A stretch of DNA of 64,000 bases from Phycomyces blakesleeanus NRRL 1555(-) (GCF_001638985.1 NW_017265158.1:372001-436000); one strand, 5' to 3'. Counted from the first letter of the stretch, positions 45,518 to 58,149 are shown. Translations and numbers: made by a program. The notes: a model not told the origin generated them from the letters alone.

Positions 45518-48500
45518 TATTGTATAGTGAAATTGAGCCAGATGAAATGAGGTGGAATGGAGTGAAGTAGTATACAGTAAAACAGAAAACAAACAAAAAA
45601 TCAAATTGGCGTGTTTATAGAAGAAGAAGAAGAAGAAGAAGAAAAGAGAATGAAGTAGAGAAATAAAAATAGAGAAAAAGAGAGAGAGAGAGGCGTCGAT
45701 TTCGATTACCACGAGAGGCTTTTTTTGGCAAGGCTAAAGATCTTTTTATATATGTGTACACAACTTGTTCATAGAAAACTCCTTATCGTCTTGGCTTAAC
45801 CCAAGCCAGTTTAACCCCAAAAATCAAGTCAGTTCAATCTAACCATTTAATTAAGTTTATTATCATTATCATTAAATATAACAGGGATGATAAATTTGGC
45901 TGCTCTTTCTCTTGTGTGTGCGTGTGCGTTTGTATGTGTAAAATATAACAGAAAGGATCATTTATGGGCTGTAGTTTGATTGGGTCTTGGGTGACATTTT
46001 GGTGTGATGCGAGAAAGCTTGAACCAAAAGGGACTAGGCATTAGAAAATATGCACTGTGATGAGTATGTGCTCTATTTTAAGATATAGAAGCAGTCCAAG
46101 CTCATAATGATGTGTAGGGATTGAGCGCTCTTTGTCCTTTCTTAGGTATTCCTTTAGGTAATATAGAGTATTGGATACAAAATTAAGATTTTCTTAAACT
46201 TTTTTTTTGTTAATTTTCATATAGAGAGATTGAAATCCAAGTCATAGAAAGCTTACCAAGAAATATTTTGGCAGAGCCGATTTTAAAATAGCCTTGTTTC
46301 TTTTTTGTTCTTGGTACGAGTACCGAAAGATTGTCAAAGACTGCCTCGGTAGCAACCAAGTGGCAATTTCATTGAAGGCTTGTTTAAAGAAGTTGATCAT
46401 TGTATGCTTAAATATGCAGGTAAAATAAGACAAATGCGTAGTGAATACAGATAAAACAAGACATTACTAATCAAATCAAATCAAATCAAAACCAAGCTAA
46501 AATAAAATAAAGTCTTTCGATTTACAAACAAAATATCTGCTGATTCCATATGAGCATATTAGTCTTCAAGACCTAATCTATTCCTCAGCCTTCCTTCTAC
46601 ACATATAATAAAAGTAGTTTCTCAGCCATACTACATTATCTATATACACAAAAAAGAAGAAAAAGAAGAAGAAAAGAAAAAAAGCGTAGGCACATAAGCA
46701 GTATATCTTTGACAAAGAAGACAAAAATGCTAATTTAAAATACGCCAACAAAAGTTCTCTAACTGTTCAAGAAGAGTTAATGTGATGGTTACTTTAGATA
46801 TCTGCTCTACTGAAAGCTACATACACACACATAGATATCTGCTTTTAACTCGGGAACAAGAGTAATTAGATGAATATCCAAAAGTTTGTGCACAGAAAAG
46901 AAAATGGCAAATTTAAAGTAGTAAGAGGTATTAAAGTCACAAGTACAAAAAACTGCAATATCGAGTTAGCTTAATGTATTAAGAGCCTCAACACATTCGA
47001 CTTGTAAAAGACTTCAATAAAGCTTACAGACAAAGTAGCTCCAGAAAGGTGGCTTTCTCTCTCAATTAATCAGGATTTGTTTCTGGTATATATTCAATAG
47101 AAGATGAGAATCAATAGATAAAAATTAAAATTAAAATCAAAATAAAGGGACTTGAAAGATTCTTTTGAATAGGGTTATAAGAAGGTCTTATCCTAAAATG
47201 GTTGATATAGTCTTGTATCAAAAAAATAATAGTAATACCTTGCAAGACTTTTGCCTTTACTTTTGCTTTTATTACTAATATAAAATATAGTTTTAAATAT
47301 AGCATATGCACACACACACACACACACACATATGCAAGCTAGCTAAGCTCCAGTTGAACATTACATAATACAAGGCGATGTGCAATGACAATCAGTATTT
47401 AAGAGGTACATTGGCGTCATCAGTATTTTATCCATTTCCTCAAAGATATATGTATATGCATCTGTATGCACAGACTCTGATAAATAGTTGCACATTATCT
47501 TTATGATGGCACACTATCTAAACAAGCCTAAGAACTTTTTTAAAGTTGATTTTATATATTTTTGTTTTACATGCCTTTTTGTATTTTAGAGCTCAGGGTT
47601 TATTATTAAAGTAACTTCACTATTTTGACTTTGCTCTTTTCTCCTTCTTTATTTTTTTTGTTGAGTCAAGGCTGTGCTACTTTATACAGTTCTTTTGAAG
47701 ATATCTAAGCATATTGCTCGAATGGCTTATAATATCTTGAAGAAATACAGCTGTCAAACTAGGAGATATGCTACATATAAATAAAGATAAAATGGTATTT
47801 TAAAGAATTGGCAGCAACACAGGCATTGTCGTAATTTCTCCTAATCCACAAACTATGTCCATAATTAAATCTTTCAGCTTGTTTTGTTTGAGCAATTTAA
47901 CATACAAAGTACGTAGTATCTAGAAAAGCAGATTCAAATCTTACCGCATAATTCCCGTAATATGGGTGGACTGGATGATTTTAGCCTCACAGACTTACCT
48001 TGTTCATTCCAGTTGCTGGGATCGTAGATTCGTTTGGTGATTAGTATGTTGTACATGATATTATAGACTTATTGAAACCTGCTTTTCAAGGGAACTACCG
48101 TTCTTTCCGGTGTGCCCATGTAGGTAGCTAATTCCGGCGAGCTTTCTGCTTAATTGGCTATTTATTCTTTCTTTAATCCAAGTTCATTTCTTTCAAGCTT
48201 GTGTTTAAACTATTTAATTAATCTGTTTTCTTTAATCGTCTTTATTATCACTATATCAATTTACAAATTTGAGCAGAATTTGGTTGTAGTTTCGATGAGT
48301 TTTACAACATAGCTAAGAGTACTCGCAATCAATGCAAATACTTGATCCCATATATTTTCTGTAGCGGTCAAAGGGATCTATTAAAAGTGCGATTATATGT
48401 TCTCATTAGATTTGCATTCTTCACAAATCCCTTGCATACCGCTTTATTTTTTTCATAATATCTTTAAAAATAAATTACTGATCAACTTTACCATTGTGCC

Positions 48501-48532
48501 AAAATCACGAAGTATTTACTCTTGTGTTCACT
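45518..48532. other. 3-kb intergenic region without a recognised gene
   Basis: The right part upstream of the Sel1 gene is the likely promoter, with GAAGAAGAA and GAGAGA tracts (45620-45692). A (GATA)n run lies at 45161-45180 inside the Sel1 intron, and a (CA)n run at 47311-47330. A minus-strand frame at 46433-46242 (63 codons) has no recognisable domain. No RNA gene was identified. Confidence 0.5.
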
Positions 48533-48880
48533 TGGTGTGGACAGACTAAAAGTTCAAAAAAAAAGTAAAACAAGTTCATCATAAGCTTAGTCAATCAGAC
48601 TAATTTATGACTGTCCGCACCTTTTTTCTTTAAAAAAAAATAGTTCAAAATTAGTCAAGCACTTATCAGTTAATTGTACTCATACTTCCGTCCCTGTCAT
48701 TAAGTAAGACTTTTATCGCGAGTTTTTCTAGGCCGTGCACCCTATGGTACTTCTTTTCTATCAAAAAAAAGTTCATTTTCTCAATTCAAATGACAACGGA
48801 AGAAAAATAGCCAATCAGAGTCTTTCAAGAATATTGCCCCTTTTCACCTTTTTTTTATACTTTTATTTTGTCCACACCTT
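48533..48880. repeat. MITE copy 2
   Basis: Begins TTGGTGTGGACAGACTAAAA like copy 1 and ends with the inverse (TTTTGTCCACACC). The right arm has diverged (ATTTTGTCC for AGTCTGTCC). Internal blocks are shared with copy 1 in the same order. Confidence 0.85.
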
Positions 48881-49362
48881 AGTGCGCTGGAAGAAACCTT
48901 TACCGTTATACTTGTGGGTTTATTATATTTTATTTCAATTATTTTTCAACCCTCGTTGTGTCGTCCACATGCAACAGTACGCAAGGCCTAGAAGAACCCA
49001 CGATAATTTTTTTTTACCTGTCTACTGCTTAGGAAGAAACTTTCGGAATGTCAAGGTTGAGGTGGGAGTAGCAACAGATTTCCTTACTGCTGACTTTGGC
49101 TGTGATGGATCCTTTCTAATATCATGAAGGATCTGTATCTCTCTCTCTCTCTCTTACGTTCCCTCCCTTTTTTTCACACTCGGAATATATCTCAGAGCTT
49201 GTTCTACTAAATTTAGTTTTGTTATTCATTATAATTGATATTAATTTAGAAGAATAGCAAGGCTTTGTAAATAGGAAAGAAGTATCGAAGTTTAGAAATG
49301 GGTATTTATTGTTATCACAGTGCAGTTTGTGTGTGTTACTCTAAAGCTCTACTATTGCTTCT
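48881..49362. other. 3' flank of the thiolase gene; no gene seen
   Basis: Contains a (CT)n run at 49138-49153. A plus-strand frame crossing in from the MITE (48735-49127) has no recognisable domain. Confidence 0.5.
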
Positions 49363-51174
49363 TTAAAGCTTTGATTCAAAGAAAGCTGCTCTGTTCTCAG
49401 GCTTTGAGGCAGCCTTTTCAAAGTCTTCTCTAGTAATATAACGTGCCTCACATCCCTGTTATAGATAAATAAAAAAATCAATACTTGAATATTAATTATT
49501 AACATTCTACTTACTGGGTTATATCTTGTAAGGGGTTTGGGCTGATTAACTTGGCCACGTTTATAGATAGTTATTACAACGGCACCACCCAAACCAACGT
49601 TGTGTTGCAAGGCATACTCTACATTAGGCACCTGTCTATCTCCAGCCCAGCCACGGATCTGCCAAACAAGCTCTATAACAACAACAGAAATCAAAAGATT
49701 AAGTAAACCCGATATTAATATTATTATTATTATTATTATTATGGTAGCAAATTCTCTCTACATCAAACATTACCTGTACACTGAGCAAGTCCAGTAGCAC
49801 CGAGGGGATGTCCTTTGGAAATGAGTCCGCCAGAAGGATTGATGACATATTTACCACCATACGTATTGTCCCCAGAGTCGATTAGAGTGTGTGCTTTTCC
49901 AGGGGGTGTCAAGCCAAGAGCATCATATGTCAACAACTAATGTTTTTTAGTGAGTATATATACATATATTCTTTCTTTTAAGAAAGAAAATGTAAAGTAA
50001 AATAAAAAAGCTTACTTCATTGGCAGAGAAGCAGTCATGAAGCTCAACCACCTGGACATCATTAGGAGTAATTCCGGCCTTTTTAAAGGCTTCAGAGGCA
50101 GCACGGCGAGTCATATCTGAGCCAGCCCATTCTATACCGTCCTTGGACAACATACGGGGGGAGTCTGTAGCCATGACCTGAGAAGCAATTTCAACGGCTT
50201 GGTCAACAAGACCATGCTTAACTACAAACGATTCATTGCAAACAATAACGCAACCAGCACCGTCTGAAGTAGGACAGCATTGCAGCTTCGTCAGCGGACC
50301 AAAAACATTTGGTGACTCTTCAATTTCTTCAAGTGTGTAGATGGTCTGGAATTGGGAGTAAGGGTTGTTTGAACTATGGTGATAGACGTTAGCACATCAT
50401 GCACCAGCCGGCTTACACTTATAACCTTTTGATCCTTACCTGTGACGATGGTTCTTTTCGGCAATCTTTGCAAGATGTCGCGGTGTAGCACCGTGTTTTT
50501 CCATATAAGCTATACCAGCATTTCCAAAAATCTGGGCAGCATAAGGAGCATTTGTGGCTCCTCGTTCAGAGAACATCACAGTGCCAACATGATCTGTGAA
50601 AGTATAAAGATATGTGTTCCAAATCACGGCGATTAATTATAAAAAAATAAAATAGGTGTGGACGTAAGCTATACTAAGCTTAAACTATTTTACCGAGAGG
50701 ATTTGTACGATCAGAAAACACTGCTCCCAAGGACCCACTGGCCATGCGTTCGAATCCAAGTGCCATTGCGCATTCTACGGATCCAGATGCAACCGCATTA
50801 CGAGCCTGCAAAAGAGCAGTCGAACCAGTAGAGCAGTTGTTGTTAACATTGATTATGGGGATCTGGGTCATTCCCAGCTGGTATAAAACACGCTGCCCAG
50901 CTGTACTATCAGCAAATACATATCCACAGGCTGCAAACTGAATATCGTCGTAAGACAGACCAGCGTCATTCAGTGCCTTGACAGAGGCTTCCAGACCAAA
51001 TTCTTGTAGAATAAATACACAAGCATTATCATAAGTATTATTGCATACAATTATTGTACCTAATACATTATTTTAAAAAGAATGCTTTTTATTACCAGTG
51101 TAGTCCACCTTTCCACGGGGTTTGATGAATTTGGACATGCCAACACCAATAACAAAGACTCTTTCTGGGGCCAT
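49363..51174 (-). CDS. Peroxisomal SCP2-type thiolase (SCPx thiolase domain)
   Basis: Predicted 3-oxoacyl-CoA thiolase of the sterol-carrier-protein-X class, which cleaves (often 2-methyl-branched) 3-oxoacyl-CoA in peroxisomal beta-oxidation. Seven exons: 51174-51096, 51002-50694, 50593-50440, 50373-50016, 49936-49774, 49672-49515 and 49455-49363 (437 residues, in phase). Catalytic residues are visible: Cys83 in NNNCSTGS, His293 in [10 protein letters not shown] and His343 in [10 protein letters not shown]. The last three residues are SKL, a type 1 peroxisomal targeting signal, just before TAA at 49363-49365. There is no C-terminal SCP2 lipid-transfer domain, unlike animal SCPx, so this is a stand-alone thiolase. 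Confidence 0.95.
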
Positions 51175-51556
51175 GGTATAGATTAAATCAATAAGAAAAA
51201 GAAGAAGCTAAAGAGAGGTCAAAAGAAGGGTGTGGGGAAAAAGTTGGGATTATAATGACTAAGAAAGTTTGTGACACTCTGATTTGAGTTTACACACTGG
51301 AAAAGAAAGAAAAAAACAAAGTTATGCTTTGTATCAAAGGAGATATACTTGTTTAAAAGTTAGAGATACCCAAAACACAAAGATATTAAGAGTATATTTA
51401 AAGATTTGTTTTCTGATATCTTTACTGTACAATATATATATATATATATTAAGTATCAAAAATTTATATATACATATACAAAGTATGACATTGAGGTTGT
51501 AAAACTGGTGCTTGTCATATTAACTAAGTATGGGTATCCATTATCGTGTAAAGGGT

Positions 51557-51928
51557 TTAATTAGGAACAGCCCCATATCCTGGTCCACCAACAGGATAGC
51601 CTCCTTGAAGTCTCTTTTCATCTCTCTGCTTGATCAATAGATAGAATGCGTGAATGTGACCTAAATAACAATATGGTTCGTATTTATATTTGCAGTGAAT
51701 CCAAACCAGCCCAAGAGAAATAAAACTTACCTGGAAGATAACCGAGAAGAGTCAAACACCTACAAACAACAAAAATAAAAGGTATAGTCAGAATATGTAG
51801 GTCAATAAAGTTTATATATGAGTTTCATACAAATTAATCCAGAAATCTGCACCACAGCCGTGCATCAGGAATACACCCAAAGGAGGCAGTAAGATGATTA
51901 TTAGGATAAGACAGCAGTCGCCAACCAT
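51557..51928 (-). CDS. PMP3: Plasma membrane proteolipid 3 (UPF0057)
   Basis: A small membrane protein of 76 residues that in yeast supports plasma-membrane potential and salt tolerance. Exons are 51928-51831, 51759-51731 (29 nt) and 51660-51557, in phase. Two hydrophobic helices are separated by the family core: ILIIILLPPLGVFLMHGCG, then DFWINLCLTLLGYLPGHIHAFYLL. The tail KQRDEKRLQGGYPVGGPGYG is longer than in bacterial homologues and rich in Gly/Tyr/Pro, common in fungal members. The gene is on the same strand as the thiolase, 382 bp away. Confidence 0.95.
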
Positions 51929-52093
51929 GTTGTTGTTATTGTTATTATTTTGTTTGAGAAGTGTAGGGAAGAAAGTCAATCAATGCAAATCGATGAGGAT
52001 AGCTGGCTTTTTTAAACGTTTCAAAAAATATTGGCGCGACAATATTTCCTTTTCTCTCTATTTTATTTTACGTCATTCTTAGCACATTATATG

Positions 52094-53619
52094 TCACGGC
52101 TTCCCAAAGGTGGGAGGAATAAGGACATTTTTTATATTTGTCACAAATCCCAAATCATAGATATTCTCCAATTCACTAAAACTCTTAATTCTTCGTTCTT
52201 TGGGTGGGGTTTGGGTGTGTACATCTTTACGCTTAGGAGGATTAGTTTTGACCGGCTCTTCTACAAGGTAAAACACCCCACGGTCAATATCTTCTTCGAC
52301 AATTTCCCATTTGAAGGCTTCATTGGTAGTCATGCCACGTCCGGCAAGATAAAGTCTACAGGATATTTTAGTGAATAGAGCCAGATTTGATAAGCCTCTT
52401 CCTACTTACTGGTACACAAGGAATAAAGATACAACGACCGCGACCACAGTGGCTAGAATGCCAAGAGATCCTATTATTCGGTCTTGGTGCATAACGTGCT
52501 ATTGCTTTGTATTCAGTACAATTTTCTTGGCGTTGATGTACTCTTGCATAAAAAAAACAGGAGATTTGCTTACCACCATAGCTTGACGAAAGGTTATCGG
52601 GCGCTGGGTTTTCGCCTTGTGATCAAAAACGGTTGCATTTTCTAATCCCCACTCGACTATAAACCCACGATACACTTCAAAGCACAGATAGGTACCATAC
52701 ACACACAATTGGATCAAGGAGTACAAGAAAAAGAAGAAGTACCGATGATTATTCACACCCACACATCGATTGATCCACGCACAGTGGTGATCGGATCGTC
52801 CTACACATGCATGGCACATTGAACAATGTTTGGATCTTGCGGGCTTGAGTCGCTTGCAAGTAGTACACTCTTTGGGCTCGTACAACAAATTGTCATATTT
52901 GTAATGATCCATGTAACTCTGGTGATTATTGGCAGTAATAATACCAGGATCTGCAGTACAAGCCATATAATAAGAATAGTAGAGAACACCAATATGCGCT
53001 GGAATCAAAAACCTTGTTTGTATAGAAAAGTTTGAAACATGGTCAATAAGCATTTATGCTTATGAGTTTCTCCTATATGACCTTACTGATGAATTCTCCC
53101 GAGGTAAGGACCAGGAACATGAGGCACCGCAAAATAGTAGAACAAAGCAAATGACGAGACAGTCAAGAACATAAAGAAAATCTGCAACAAAATATAAAAT
53201 CCAAGACTCAAAAAAATTAATAAAAACCCAATATACACACACAGATAAAGAGTACACCAATCACACCTGTAAAAATGGATTTCGAGATTCGCAACAATAT
53301 ACCCATGCTTTTCCTAAACGCTTCACATTCTTTTTCCCTAATGTAGATTCCATTGACCATCTAAATGTACATTGGTTTGAATTTTTTTTGTGTGCGATTT
53401 ACGATAATAATTACGAAACTCTTACATTATACCTCGTGGAAAGGTGCTCGTCAAAAAATAATGAGTCTTTCCAACAATGCCATGTCTTAATTGTGGCCCT
53501 TCACCAAATAGAAGCACAAACACAATGACGCCAAAAACCACCAGAAACAGAATAAGGAGTGTAACGAGATTCTAGAAGGGTGTAAGCCATAATGATTACA
53601 GTTTACTCTACCATACCAT
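52094..53619 (-). CDS. DHHC palmitoyltransferase, Swf1/ZDHHC4-like
   Basis: A multi-pass protein S-acyltransferase that adds palmitate to Cys of membrane proteins (in yeast Swf1, SNAREs). Exons are 53619-53617 (start codon only), 53571-53426, 53360-53267, 53181-53087, 53012-52574, 52498-52410 and 52355-52094 (375 residues, in phase). The three-base first exon is inferred: an ATG directly before GTATGG gives the only in-frame start, and it is the least sure part. The Cys-rich domain runs from CTTCKRLKPARSKHCSMC to DHHCAWINRC, with the catalytic DHHC at 187-190. TTNEAFKWE is the TTxE motif. Four hydrophobic helices are seen, two before and two after the Cys-rich domain. Confidence 0.9.
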
Positions 53620-54243
53620 AAAGTTAACGTCTTAGACGACTGTAAAAGAAAATAAAGACTAAGAATGAAAATGAAAAGCGGGTATTGAATGAAAGGCTTG
53701 TCTGATGAGAATGAGCCAGGTACAAGCTCTTGTCCTTTAGCTTCCTCGTGTTTGAGGCACCTCATATAATTATGGTGGGTAAGTCATGATATAATTAATA
53801 ATTTTTTTGGAAGGTTTCTTTTTCTATTTACATTAAAGGTATGATTATAACAAATTCAGATTGTCTCGACTGAATTATCTTACTATACCGGTACTGTAAT
53901 TCATCAAGCCTACATAAACGACAATCAATTCTTCAACAAAACAAAAAAAGACATTTGTAATATGTGGTTGGGACAATTGGAATAAGATACTAAATATGAT
54001 ATATTGAATTTACAAGAAGTTGCCTCATTATTATTAAAAAGAAACAGTAATTTATCTCTGTGTGTTATTCAACAATAGAGAATTTGCAGCAGTTGCTGTA
54101 AAAATAAACTTTATATATATATATTTTAAATAAACTCAAAGTGTTCTAAAAATTTGTCTGAAACAATTACTTTTAGGTTTGTTTTACATATAAAGATTTC
54201 TTAAAAGTAGTCGTTGCAAATAATCTAACAGTAGACATATTGT
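53620..54243. other. Intergenic region, DHHC promoter and Nbs1-like 3' flank
   Basis: No further gene seen. A minus-strand frame at 53765-53487 overlaps the DHHC exon 2 in another register and is a shadow. Confidence 0.5.
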
Positions 54244-56609
54244 TCAAGTATCTCTTTTCCGCTTGGAGTCCAAACGAGTGGGGATAATCGAAATGTCTAC
54301 AAACGAGTCTGTAGTTTCCTTGTCCGGAGTATCTGAATATAGTGTAAATTAGTACACCCTATCAATTTATATACATGTCTACTCACTACACGTACCCAAT
54401 TTTGTATTATTTTTTACATTGTTAAGTGGAACATATGTTGGTGAGCTGACTGGTGGTAAAGAGAATCCCTAAACTCCAAAGCGTAAGTATATTATCTCTT
54501 ATTAATCAAATCTTAGAAATAACCACCTACTTTTTTGAAAATTTTGGCATTTGGAGCTGGTAAACAATCTTTAATGTAACTCTGAGGTAATACAGACGTT
54601 TCTGAAATATAGCACTTTTCAAATATCTTCCCCGTAGAGCTCAGGCGATTTACATTTAAGTTTATGTTCTGTTGTTCGCTTGAAAGGTTGTGGTTTTCTG
54701 AGCTTTCTGTGGATATTTCATAATCCTGATATACATCCATATTCATATGTGCTTCTTGAGCTTCAGAGAGAGTTACCGGACTTTCAGATGAGGTTCCCAA
54801 AGGGGATGTAGGAGTATGAGCTTTTTCGCTTGTAGCTGCCGGCACATATTTCGACTTTTCTTCAAGTGTACTTGCTTTTCTTTTCCGTTGATTTTTCACA
54901 AAGGTTTTGGGCTCCACAGAGCTAGGACTATCTATATATAAGTTTATGTTCTGTTGTTCACTTGAAAGGCCAATATTTTTTGAGTTCTCTGCGGATATGT
55001 TAAGGTCTTGATCTACATCCATATCCATATGTGCTTCTGTAGTTCCAGAGAAAGTTACCGGACTTTCAGATGGGGTTTCCAAAGAAGATGTAGGGGTACG
55101 AGTTTTTTTGCTTGTAACTGCTGGCACATATTCCAGCTTTTCTTCAAGTGTACTCGCTTTTCCTTTCCGTTGATTTTCCCCAAAGGGTTTGGGCTCCACA
55201 GGCTGTGCTAATATGCTTTGATCCCCAATCTTCTCAAGAGAGCAATACACAATAGACCAGCCGATTGCTTCTTCTTTAATTGCTTCTCGTTTTCTACGCA
55301 AATATCGTCAACAGTTGGTCTTGATATATATAAAATCTACCTACGCTTTTCTTAGGCTCTTTTCGACACCTGTCCATGAATTATTGTCAATTCCGCTGGT
55401 AGGAATAACAAAAACTCCTTTGTTAAATTGAATCAGAGGACTTCTCAATGGTGTTCCTGGTCTACAGAAAATAGCCTTTCCGCCAGCTGCCTTAATCACC
55501 GTAGACAATCGATCAAACTAGATTTGTGTTTATTGTTTCCCAGGGAATAACAATATACATTATTAAATTTTCTCCCAGAGAAGCAATAACTTTCTATTTT
55601 ACTATCTATATTACCTGTTCTTTTCCAAATATATAGAATATAAGACCATTAAATATCCAAGTGCGATTGACTGAAGGTAAGAAGTTCGGGGCACATTGTG
55701 TCAAAGGAAAATCAGAAGACAATGGAGGAATATGTTTCTCGAAATCTGGAAACACAGTGCTTGTGTCGCTCACAAACTCAGCAAGCCATGATGTTGACAC
55801 GACTGGTTTTAATTGAACAAGGCACTGTATCAACTTGTGAGTAAATCGGATCTCCTTGACATACAAGTGTGTGCAATTATCATCCCAGTCTTTGGTGATG
55901 TGGAATCCTAAGAGGTTCCCATTCAAGAGAGTCAAGATTCTAATCATTCCTACACTTATACCAATTATTCTACAAAAATGTACCTAATCGAGCGCCAGCC
56001 TCAAGAAGCTCCTCTTTCTCATTCCTCCCAAGAGACGTACGGCATACAAATAGATGTTTCCACACAAGCCTACAAAAATAAATAAATCAAGTTGGCCAAA
56101 TGCAAACAAGTCTTCGTGATCTTACTTGACCGCACTGTCAAGAGTGCCAAATTCCATGACTGTATCATTCTCGATAACAGTTGGATCTTTTATGCTCTTT
56201 CCGTTCGCCTTAGTCCCATACTTGGATCCTACATCTTTCAGAACTACCCTGGGTCTAAATTCAATGTTTCCCTATTAATAAGCTAGACATTAAACAAACA
56301 CACCAGAAATAATATAGATAGTTGTTATGATATATTACCATGTGTTCATGTTCTACTGGATCTACAATTATACTGGCATGTTTTCGACTGATAGATTTGT
56401 CAGAGAAAGTAATATCGGCATCTAAAGATTAGTGTCAGTGTTGAATCGATGTTTACGATGTAATATTTTGTACCATTCCTGCCAACCATGTATGATTTTC
56501 CCGGTTTGAGCAAGATCTGCTTGTGTTCTAATTAAACAATTAGTCATTGTGGAATATTAAAGAAAGTATTATTACCTGAATCCTCTTTTACATCGCATAA
56601 TACCCACAT
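54244..56609 (-). CDS. Nbs1/nibrin-like FHA-BRCT protein
   Basis: Probable subunit of the Mre11-Rad50-Nbs1 complex, which detects DNA double-strand breaks. Ten exons: 56609-56576, 56527-56474, 56421-56339, 56271-56126, 56069-55984, 55949-55615, 55517-55345, 55293-54531, 54468-54396 and 54332-54244 (611 residues, in phase). The FHA domain (about 20-112) shows YMVGRNG, SISRKHASI and GSKYGTKANG. A BRCT pair follows (about 135-305) with CTHLYVKEIRFTHKLIQCL and STSWLAEFV. Residues 336-523 are two 94-residue tandem copies, Ser/Thr/Glu-rich. The end has DSFVDISIIPTRLDSKRKRDT. I see no clear Mre11-binding NFKxF motif, which would be expected near the C-terminus, so the assignment rests on the FHA-BRCT-BRCT order. 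Confidence 0.82.
54636..55199 (-). repeat. Tandem 282-bp duplication inside the Nbs1-like gene
   Basis: The unit 55199-54918 is followed directly by 54917-54636, both 94 codons. Blocks KASTLEEK, SESPVT, EAHM.MDV and LSSEQQNINL recur at the same spacing. Confidence 0.93.
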
Positions 56610-56767
56610 GATTTCGACAATTAAATATGAATTAATTAATTTTTTAGCTTATTTCTAGTCAACGAAGATAGTTGAGGGGGGGAGTGTGAACACCTTTTCT
56701 TTAACTTTCTTGCAAATAAAACGCAGTCTCAGCCACGCTTGCTTTTCCCTGTTTGCTACAGAACACC
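56610..56767. promoter_or_regulatory. Divergent promoter, Nbs1-like / XAP5
   Basis: Only 158 bp separate the two start codons, so the genes must share promoter DNA. It includes TGAGGGGGGGAGTG near 56672-56685 and TTTCTTGCAAA near 56706. No named box was recognised. Confidence 0.55.
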
Positions 56768-58149
56768 ATGGATTCAAAGGCAGAGGGACAACGCCAGACG
56801 ATGCTGGAGAAGGCACGGCGCAAGATCTATGAAGAATCAGAAAGAGAACGACAAAAGATATCCAAGGTTTGAAACAAATTCAAGTACTCAAGAATTTTTA
56901 TGAATCTAACATTGTGATTGGATGTGTAGTTAAATGAAGTGCGCGTGGGATCCGATAAATTCATCACCACTACGGGTGACATTGAGACCCAACTCAAGAG
57001 CAGCACCATTGGTCTCACAGAGTTACGAGACTATCGTAAGATCAAAGAAAACTTGGAAGAGCAGCAATTGAGAGAAGCAGCAAAAACTGCACCATTGGGG
57101 TACGACGCATTTAAAGAGCTGTAAAAGGGGGTTTTTTTTTTAAAAAAAAAGTTGTGTGTATTGATCAATTTTTATATATTTAAAAATAGAGAGGAGAAGA
57201 GAAAGAAGAGAAAGAAAAAGCAAATGATGCGCCTATCTTTTGAAGACGAAGAAGAAGAAGAGAAAGAGGAAGAGGCAAAAGAACTTGAGGCTTCACCTGA
57301 AGCAGGGGAAGATGATGATCAGGAAGAGACCGAGAAGATACAAAAGAAACGTAAAATGCTCAAAGATCCTACTGTTGATACCAGTTTTCTTCCTGATCGA
57401 GAGCGAGAAGAGGAAGAACGTCAGATGCGGGAGGAGCTGCGTAAAGAATGGCTGAGGAGACAGGAGGAGTTGAAGAGTAAGTCCAATATAAACAAATAGA
57501 CAGTAAGCTCATAAAGTATAGCTATTTTTGCTGCACAGGTGAAGTGATCAGTATTACATATTCTTACTGGGATGGCAGTGGTCATCGTAAATCAGTCCAG
57601 TGCAAGAAAGGAGACTCTATTTCTCAGTTTCTCGATGCTTGCCGCCAGCAGTTCCCCCAATTGCGTGGTGTTAATGTCGACAATTTGATTTATGTCAAGG
57701 AAGATTTGATTATTCCTCATGTAAGTTACGGAAGATAATAATTGTCATGGTATGTATTCATAATTGATGTATTTCCTTCCCTTTATAAGCATTACACCTT
57801 TTATGACTTTATCATCAATAAAGCACGTGGTAAATCCGGGCCTTTGTTTAACTTTGATGTCCATGATGATGTTCGGTTAGTCAACGATGCAACGTTGGAA
57901 AAGGATGAGGTGAATATTGAATTGGCTAGTAAATTCTTAAATCTTAACCCTTTCAATTTCTTAAAGTCCCACGCAGGTAAAGTGGTCGAAAGGTCTTGGT
58001 ACGAGCGCAACAAACATATCTTTCCTGCAAGCCGATGGGAAGTATTTGATGCATCCAAGAACGTAAGTGTACTTTATCGATACTACTCGCATATGTTAAT
58101 CTGTTTCCATCTCTTCAATTTTTAGTATGGAAAATACAAGATCAAGTAA
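56768..58149 (+). CDS. XAP5/FAM50 family protein
   Basis: A nuclear protein linked to pre-mRNA splicing and transcription control (human FAM50A, plant XCT, S. pombe Xap5). Exons are 56768-56866, 56930-57120, 57190-57476, 57539-57720, 57790-58062 and 58126-58149 (351 residues, in phase). Residues 1-95 are helical and charged. About 97-190 is extremely Lys/Glu-rich ([20 protein letters not shown]) and includes a basic nuclear signal. The conserved XAP5 domain fills about 193-351: [19 protein letters not shown], then [39 protein letters not shown] and the terminal YGKYKIK. The last exon has eight codons including the stop. The domain order and length match the family (about 340). Confidence 0.95.

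Noticed and set aside
45200..45712. Longer Sel1 protein starting at 45712
   Set aside because: The extra N-terminus is translated from a CTTCTT promoter tract into poly-Phe. The Met at 45517 starts a normal basic, Ser-rich sequence.
48735..49127. 130-codon plus-strand frame
   Set aside because: It starts inside the MITE and has no recognisable domain or codon pattern.
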